This document shows, piece after piece, positions 32,701 through 37,500 of a stretch of DNA of 37,500 bases (its first letter is position 1; each line of letters begins with the position of its first letter). The stretch spans positions 182,501 to 220,000 of the forward strand of contig CAJNDS010002557.1 in the NCBI GenBank assembly GCA_905221605.1, written 5' to 3'. The notes under the pieces were generated by a model. That model searched no databases. It was not told where the DNA came from and worked only from the letters and a program-made list of their open reading frames with translations. Source of the stretch: Symbiodinium natans (Eukaryota; Sar; Dinophyceae; Suessiales; Symbiodiniaceae). Made by a program: the position numbers and the translations under genes.

Positions 32701-32703
32701 AGC

Positions 32704-32800
32704 CGTTTAGGGTTTAGGGTTTAGGGTTTAGGGTTTAGGGTTTAGGGTTTAGGGTTTAGGGTTTAGGGTTTAGGGTTTAGGGTTCAGGGCTTAGGGTGTT
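32704..32800. repeat. Telomeric array (TTTAGGG)n
   Basis: About 13 units. Confidence 0.95.
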
Positions 32801-32904
32801 TTGGGGGGGGCTCTGTACACCAAGAGAAAGGGCGCATGGCCTCGGGGCATGCTCCGGCTTGAGAAACTGGAGGGTTAGGGGTTGTTTTGGGCTTAGGGCT
32901 TCGG

Positions 32905-33095
32905 GCTTCGGGTTTAGGGTTTAAGGTTTAGGGTTTAGGGTTTAGGGTTTAGGGTTTAGGGTTTAGGGTTTAGGGTTTAGGGTTTAGGGTTTAGGGTTTA
33001 GGGTTTAGGGTTAGGGTTTAGTGTTTAGGGTGTAGGGTTTAGGGTTTAGGGTTTAGGGTTTAGGGTTTAGGGTTTAGGGTTTAGGGTTTGGGGTG
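32905..33095. repeat. Telomeric array (TTTAGGG)n
   Basis: About 26 units with occasional GTGTAGGG. Confidence 0.95.
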
Positions 33096-33104
33096 TAGGA
33101 GTCT

Positions 33105-33172
33105 CCCTGCAAACCCCGTGTCAACCATCCATCCACAAGCTCGCCAAGGACCGAGATGCCCAAAGCCCTAAA
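33105..33172 (-). CDS. Exon-like island
   Basis: A telomere-derived acceptor TTTAG precedes GHLGPWRACGWMVDTGFAG or, in another frame, ISVLGELVDGWLTRGLQG. Frame unresolved. Confidence 0.45.
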
Positions 33173-33220
33173 CCCTAAACCGAAACCCCAAACCCCAAAC
33201 CCCAAACCCCTAACCCTCCA

Positions 33221-33310
33221 CAACTGAGTTTGAGACGGATGACTGCACCCAGAGATGTGGGGAGGCTGCTCAGCTCGGGGCGGCCTCGGCACGACCAATT
33301 TTGAATCTAC
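33221..33310 (-). CDS. Exon of unrecognised gene
   Basis: GCTGGGTAG acceptor; IQNWSCRGRPELSSLPTSLG then AVIRLKLSCGG; the donor is in the GTTGTGGAGGGTTAGGG region. Confidence 0.55.
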
Positions 33311-33351
33311 CCAGCTTAGGGTTTCGGGCTATTAGGGTTTAGGGTTTAACC

Positions 33352-33380
33352 AATGTAGGACTCTTGTGGTCGGAACTGAG
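33352..33380 (-). CDS. Possible micro-exon
   Basis: Acceptor GGGAGGGCTCAG; FRPQESYI; donor ATTG|GTTAAACCC leading into telomeric sequence. Confidence 0.4.
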
Positions 33381-33439
33381 CCCTCCCCCACAAACCACAC
33401 ACAGCCCTACATCCCTCAAACCCCCTAAGCCACTAAGCC

Positions 33440-33960
33440 ACTAAACCCTAAACGCCCCCCTCCACTAAACCCCTACACCACTACAACACTCAACCACTAA
33501 ACCCCTCAACCCCTACACCACTAAGCCACTAAACCCCTAGACCCCTAGACCCGTAGACCCCTAGACCCCGAGACCCCTAAACCCCTAAACCCCTAAACCC
33601 CTAAACCCCTAAACCCTTAAACCCCTAAACCCCTAAACCCCTAAACCCCTAAACCCCTAAACCCCTAAACCCCTAAACCCCTAAAACCTATACCACACAG
33701 CCACTAAACCCCCAAACGCCCTAAGCCCACCTCTATACCCTAAACACTAAAACCCCGAAACCTCTGAAAGCCCTAAACCACTAAACCACTAAACCACTAA
33801 ACCACTAAACCACTAAACCACTAAACCACTAAACCACTACTAAACCACTAAACCACTAAACTACTAAACCCTAAACCCTAAACCCTAAACCCCTAAAACC
33901 CTGAAACCCTAAAACCCTAAACCCTAAACCCTAAACCCTAAACCCTAAAACCCTAAACCC
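33440..33960. repeat. Long C-rich variant array
   Basis: CCCCTAAA (about 17), CCACTAAA (about 9) and CCCTAAA units in homogeneous sub-blocks, with CCCCTAGA variants at the start. Confidence 0.95.
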
Positions 33961-33961
33961 T

Positions 33962-34030
33962 GTTGGGGCCACGGCATCCCCATGAGCAGCAGCGGGCGCC
34001 GCCCTCGTTCTCTCTAAGGGGGCCCGCTGT
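33962..34030 (-). CDS. Exon-like island
   Basis: Acceptor CCCAGAAGACAG; RAPLERTRAAPAAAHGDAVA then PTG; next to the variant array. Confidence 0.5.
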
Positions 34031-34169
34031 CTTCTGGGGGCTTCCGAAAATAGAGGACCGGGGTTTAGGGTTTAGGGTTTAGGGTTTGGGGTTTAGGGTT
34101 TAAGGTTTAGGGTTTAGGGTTTAGGGTCGAGGGTCCAGGGTCTAGGGTCGGGTTGAGGGTTTAGGGCAT

Positions 34170-34570
34170 AGACCTCCAAATGGTAAGATTCCCTTGTAGT
34201 AAGGACCCCAATAAGGTACCCCATTTAAGGTTTAGGGCCTTGAAAGGGGGTTTAAAGGGGTTTGGAAAGAGGTTTTGAAGAGGCTTAAAAGCGGGTTTCA
34301 ACGAGGTTAGAAGGGGTAACCTTATAGTAAGGACCCCAATAAGGTACCCCTAATTTCGGAACACCCATCTCTGTTGAAGGCTTCGAAGGGCTTTGATTGG
34401 GGAGTTAAACGGTTTGAAGAGGTTTGGAAGAGGTTACAAACGCAGTTCAAAAGACGTTTGAAAAGGGTTACAACGGGTTTGCAGGAGGCGTAAACGGGGT
34501 TGAAAAGGGGCTGTGACAGGGGTTGCTGAAGGGGGCTCACAGGGGCTTAACAGGGGTTTAACCGGGTTTA
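34170..34570. other. Two structured elements in a degenerate G-rich tract
   Basis: AAGGACCCCAATAAGGTACC occurs at about 34200 and again at about 34332. Between and after them runs an irregular GGGGTTTAAAGGGGTTT-type repeat. No exon is recognised. Confidence 0.7.
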
Positions 34571-34579
34571 AAGGGGCGT

Positions 34580-34696
34580 AGGGTTGAGGGTCTCTTTCTC
34601 CCCCCAGCTCGTGGCACTTCTCAGCTCCCCCTCCCCCGCATCTTTGCTTGCGAGAAACCGAAAGAGAATCACCGAAGATGCCTTCGGGTCAGCCAT
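34580..34696 (-). CDS. Candidate first exon (MADPKASSV...)
   Basis: The ATG at 34696 opens MADPKASSVILFRFLASKDA then GEGELRSATSWGEKE before telomere-like sequence. A candidate trans-splice acceptor, CACATTTCAG, ends at 34710, 13 nt upstream. The start lies about 355 bp after the stop of the preceding gene on the same strand. The donor is not placed. No family is recognised. Confidence 0.5.
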
Positions 34697-35050
34697 GAAA
34701 AATGGAAGCCTGAAATGTGCTATGGTATTGCTGTCGTAGTTTGGCATAAAGAGAATATATGTTTGATACAAAAAAGTAGTCTGTAGTCTAGACATGAAAA
34801 TACAATAGATGCAATATAACATGCAACATGCGGTCAATTCTCTAGATTAGGATCCTTTTGGGCATCCTAAGTATTGTACGGGCCGCCACATCAGGAACCC
34901 CAAAAAAAGGCCATATTTTAGACAAGGGCCATGTAACACATGGGGCTTACGAAAATAGGGGGCCCTCTAAAATAGACCCCCAAACAGTAGGATTCCCTTC
35001 TAATAGGGCCTGAAGAAGGTATCCCATTTTCGGAAACCACCATATAGTAT
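34697..35050. other. Intergenic region with structured element
   Basis: AT-rich left part (34700-34860). The right part (about 34860-35045) contains GGGGCTTACGAAAATAGGGG, GTAGGATTCCCTTCTAATAG and CCATTTTCGGAAACCACC, a long member of the dispersed family. No promoter motif is recognised. Confidence 0.5.
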
Positions 35051-35051
35051 T

Positions 35052-35145
35052 CTATGAGTGAGGCGCGAGCTTGCTGAAACGCTCCATCCGCTTGCGACGC
35101 TTGCGCGTCTCCTCATCGTCTGCCTCAAGATCGCAGGCTTTGGAA
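35052..35145 (-). CDS. Terminal exon of the rightmost gene
   Basis: The GGTGTGAAG acceptor is followed by SPDSKACDLEADDEETRKRR then KRMERFSKLAPHS and TAG at 35054-35052. The basic KRRKRM stretch could act in nuclear import or nucleic-acid binding. An alternative acceptor, GATCTTGAG|GCAGAC, gives the same frame. Confidence 0.7.
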
Positions 35146-35234
35146 TCCGGACTTCACACCCCACACCTTGGTTTCGGGCTGAGGGTTTAGGGTTTAGGGT
35201 TCAGAATGTAGGGTTTAGGGTCAGGGTTTAGAAG

Positions 35235-35299
35235 GGTTTGTGGTCTCCAAAGCCCTATCGGCCTTGGCAGAAAGCATAAAGGTAGCTCCCGAAACTCGT
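35235..35299 (-). CDS. Exon next to introner copy 2
   Basis: After CTACCAAG at the element end the minus strand reads RVSGATFMLSAKADRALE in one frame and DEFRELPLCFLPRPIGLW in another. The junction is unresolved. Confidence 0.4.
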
Positions 35300-35406
35300 C
35301 TTGGTAGACCAGTAACCATATTAAATAAGGGCACCCTTTTTTGGGTTGGTTACTTTATAAGGGAACCCAGAAACAAAAAAGGTAAAAGGGCACCACTGGG
35401 CTAAAG
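35300..35406. mobile_element. Introner element, copy 2
   Basis: It shares with copy 1 the end CTTRGTAGMCCAGTAACC, ATATTA, TTGGTTACTTTATAAGGGAA and the other end CACCACTGGGCTA. Its terminal repeats are more diverged and no target duplication is visible. It lies between coding-like islands of a minus-strand gene, so it is probably also an intron. Confidence 0.8.
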
Positions 35407-35450
35407 AATTGTTGTTGCTTTCGAGCCATTTGCTGACCTTTCCCGACTGC
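35407..35450 (-). CDS. Exon next to introner copy 2
   Basis: Acceptor GGGCTCTGGCAG; SGKVSKWLESNNNS up to the element boundary. Confidence 0.5.
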
Positions 35451-35474
35451 CAGAGCCCATTCACAAGTCCCTCA

Positions 35475-35725
35475 AACCCTAAACCCTGAACCCCCAATCC
35501 CTAAACCCTAAAGCCTAAACTCTAAACCACAACCCCTAAACCCTAAATCCCAATCGCTAAACCCTAAACCCCAATCCCTTAACCCCAAACCCTAATCCCT
35601 CAACCCTGAACCCGAAACCCTAATCCCAATCCCTAAACCCCAAACCCCAATCCCTAAACCCTAAACCCTAAACCCCAATCCCTAAACCCCAAACCCCAAT
35701 CCCTAAACCCTAAACCCTCAAGGTC
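35475..35725. repeat. Variant array with CCCCAATCCCTAAACC units
   Basis: CCCTAAA mixed with a higher-order unit CCCTAAACCCCAATC repeated several times. Confidence 0.9.
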
Positions 35726-35774
35726 GAATCTTGGGCTTCCGCGGGCGCCGGCGCTGCAGCGGCACCTCCATGAG
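35722..35774 (-). CDS. Exon-like island, basic
   Basis: Acceptor GTCTGTTGCGTAG; LMEVPLQRRRPRKPK; the donor is uncertain. Confidence 0.5.
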
Positions 35775-35895
35775 CTACGCAACAGACCAAGCTTCATGAA
35801 CAGGCCCCTGAACCCTCAATCCCTAAACCCTAAACCCTAAATCCTAAACCCGAAACCCTAAACCCTAAACCCTAAACCCCAGAATGGCTCTGGCC

Positions 35896-36000
35896 CTCTC
35901 TGCCCAGCCTCCAGAATTGCTCGGACGAGCCGACCAGTCCTTCGGCGACTTTGACGAAAGGCTTTGGGGGCTTCGACCATGTGAAGCGCGGCCGTGGGAG
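35896..36000 (-). CDS. Exon of the rightmost gene (35 codons)
   Basis: The acceptor TAAACCCCAG is a variant telomere unit. LPRPRFTWSKPPKPFVKVAE then GLVGSSEQFWRLGRE; GAGAG followed by GGCCAG. 105 nt, phase 0. Clearly protein-like; family not recognised. Confidence 0.75.
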
Positions 36001-36004
36001 CTGG

Positions 36005-36208
36005 GGTTTAGGTTTAGGGTTTAGGGTTTAGGGTTTAGGGTTTAGGGTTTAGGGTTTAGGGTTTAGGGTTTAGGGTTTAGGGTTTAGGGTTTGGGGTTTA
36101 GATTTTAGGCTTTAGGGTTTAGGGTTTAGGGTTTAGGGTTTCGGGTTTAGGGTTTAGGGTTTAGGGTTTAGGGATTGGGGCTTGGGGTTTAGGGATTGGG
36201 GTTTAGTC
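36005..36208. repeat. Telomeric array (TTTAGGG)n
   Basis: About 28 units with TTTGGGG and GATTGGGG variants. Confidence 0.95.
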
Positions 36209-36209
36209 T

Positions 36210-36281
36210 GAAAACATGCCGTCGGCGAGATCAACCATTGCGATACCAGTGGCACCAACCCAAGAATCTCCGCAGACTATC
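36210..36281 (-). CDS. Exon of the rightmost gene
   Basis: Acceptor TTGTTGGGTTCAG; IVCGDSWVGATGIAMVDLAD then GMFSD. The TAA that follows is made by telomere-like sequence, so splicing is likelier than termination. Confidence 0.65.
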
Positions 36282-36289
36282 CTGAACCC

Positions 36290-36660
36290 AACAACCCAAC
36301 AATCCTGCACCCCAAAACCCCAAAACCCTATAACCCAAAAATCCAAACAAAACCAAGAACCCAAAAACCCACACACCCAAAAACCCAACAACCAAAAAAA
36401 CACTAAACCCCAAAACCCTAAAACACAAAAACACAAAAACACCTTAAAAGACCAAACAGGCAAAAAGATGAAAACCACAAAATCAAAACACCCTAAACGC
36501 CCGAATCACCCTAAACACCTAAACACCTAAACACCTAAACACCTAAACACCTAAACACCTAAACACCTGAACACCTAAACACCTAAACACCTAAACACCT
36601 AAACACCTAAACACCTAAACACCTAAACACCTAAACACCCCAAAACCCCAAGCTAAACCC
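36290..36660. repeat. Irregular CAAAACCC tract and (CACCTAAA)n array
   Basis: Degenerate CCCAAAAACC sequence passes into about 17 homogeneous CACCTAAA octamers (36500-36640), an 8-bp variant of the telomere unit. Confidence 0.95.
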
Positions 36661-36699
36661 TAAACCAAGCCACAAACCCAAAAAAAAACCCAAGCCCTC

Positions 36700-36770
36700 G
36701 ATGCCCTCCCCCCCCCCCCCACCCCCCCCCCACCCGCCCACCCCCCCCCACCCAACCCCCCCGTTGGCCC
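36700..36770. repeat. C-rich simple sequence
   Basis: Runs of C broken by single A or T. Confidence 0.95.
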
Positions 36771-36790
36771 CACCCCACCCCAACCACGCC

Positions 36791-36837
36791 CTCCCCTTGT
36801 CTGGCCTGGCCACGATCCCAGTCGTGGTCATCGTAGC
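36791..36837 (-). CDS. Exon of the rightmost gene
   Basis: Acceptor GGAAATCTGCCAG; YDDHDWDRGQARQGE; GAG followed by GGCGTGG. 47 nt. Confidence 0.55.
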
Positions 36838-36874
36838 CTGGCAGATTTCCATACACCGACATATGGGTACTTCC

Positions 36875-36967
36875 CAAAAGGGGGTACCCCTTTTATACCC
36901 CAAATGGAATAGAATCCCCTTGAAGGGACCCCCAAAAGGGTACCCCTTTTCGGAAACCCCCATACGG
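36875..36967. other. Structured element of the dispersed family
   Basis: GGGGGTACCCCTTTTATACC, AATAGAATCCCCTTGAAGGG and ACCCCTTTTCGGAAACCCCC, with internal near-repeats of GGGTACCCCTTTT. It resembles 34970-35045. Confidence 0.5.
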
Positions 36968-37071
36968 GTTGTGGGGTTTAGGGGTTGTGGGGTTGTGGGG
37001 TTTACGATTTAGGGTTTGGGGCTTAAGGTTTGGGTGTTTGGGTTCAAGGTACCTCAACTTTTCAAGGGCTC

Positions 37072-37161
37072 CTTCAAACCAACGTAGAGATCCGAGAAGA
37101 GCGCGCGTGATTTGTTCGGGTTTATGCGGGGCAGGGGGGAGAGGCCTGGGTCGAAGAAGAG
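37072..37161 (-). CDS. Exon of the rightmost gene (30 codons)
   Basis: The acceptor AAACCCTGACAG abuts a telomeric array. LFFDPGLSPLPRINPNKSRA then LFSDLYVGLK; TTGAAG|GAGCCC, a GA donor. 90 nt, phase 0. Family not recognised. Confidence 0.75.
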
Positions 37162-37167
37162 CTGTCA

Positions 37168-37325
37168 GGGTTTGGGGTTTAGGGTTTAGGGTTTAGGGTT
37201 TAGGGTGTTTTAGGGTTTTTTAGGGTTTAGGGTTTAGGGTTTAGGGTTTAGGGTTTAGGGTTTAGGGTTAGGGTTTAGGGTTTAGGGTTTAGGGTTTGGG
37301 GTGTTTTAGGGTTTAGGGTTTGGGA
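37168..37325. repeat. Telomeric array (TTTAGGG)n
   Basis: About 20 units with GTGTTTTAGGG variants. The array at 37388-37475 is in the opposite orientation; a possible small exon between them follows CTTTCTGACAG at about 37357. Confidence 0.9.
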
Positions 37326-37500
37326 GGGCTGTGTGCTTGGCTCCGGCTGTCAGAAAGTCAGCCTACTTCATGGAAGGTGGAAGCCCTGATCCCTAAATCC
37401 TAAACCATAAATCCTAAACCCAAAATCCTAAACCCTAGGCCCTAAACCCTAAGCCCTAAACCCCTAACCCTAAACTGCCCCTTGAAGGCTCTTCTTCGAC

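Noticed and set aside
1-37500. Assembly artefact as the cause of interleaved telomeric blocks
   Set aside because: Random misjoining would not leave fifteen exons in frame, matching repeat phase and splice sites; individual array lengths may still be wrong.
1-37500. tRNA, rRNA, CRISPR or tandem spliced-leader RNA genes
   Set aside because: No cloverleaf, rRNA core motif, spacer array or full leader sequence was seen by reading; a covariance-model scan was not possible.

Overview
The window looks like nuclear DNA of a dinoflagellate. The evidence is (TTTAGGG)n telomere-type repeats, GC-rich third codon positions, introns with GC, GA or GT donors at AG|G junctions, all recognisable coding on one strand, an intact RT/restriction-like-endonuclease retroelement with the GEASKPGP motif common in dinoflagellate elements, and a fragment matching the dinoflagellate spliced leader just before that element's start codon. 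I cannot name the species.

At first sight the window is about 80 blocks of interstitial telomeric repeat, in both orientations, separated by 40-200 bp islands. Reading the minus strand shows that most islands are short exons bounded by splice sites, and the telomeric blocks are intron filling. The best case is an alanine-rich repeat protein gene. Fifteen exons from 25008 down to 16278 join into one uninterrupted reading frame of about 1,344 residues that ends in a stop codon, and most of the downstream introns carry telomeric arrays.

Layout, all minus strand, read right to left: (1) 37161 to about 35052, C-terminal exons of an unrecognised gene ending in a basic tail; (2) 34696 leftward, a candidate gene start MADPKASSV with scattered exons to about 31560; (3) about 31374 to 30777, a possible small gene ending at 30777; (4) 30571 to 25008, exons of unrecognised domains, probably the upstream part of (5); (5) 25008 to 16278, Thr/Pro-rich linker plus 22-residue Ala-rich repeats; (6) about 16134 to 12142, a Thr/Lys and Asp/Glu-rich protein built from 42-71 nt exons; (7) 10616 to 7173, an intact retroelement ORF of 1,147 residues; (8) 5948 to 367, at least ten exons of an unrecognised gene that runs off the left edge.

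Other elements: a roughly 110 bp terminal-inverted-repeat introner in two copies, one acting as a 115-nt GC-AG intron with a TTGC target duplication; a looser family of roughly 60-120 bp structured elements; telomeric blocks flanked by duplicated exon sequence; simple-sequence tracts. I saw no rRNA, tRNA, CRISPR array or recognisable promoter. Splice sites were called by eye. Where alternative frames or junctions exist this is stated in the entry.
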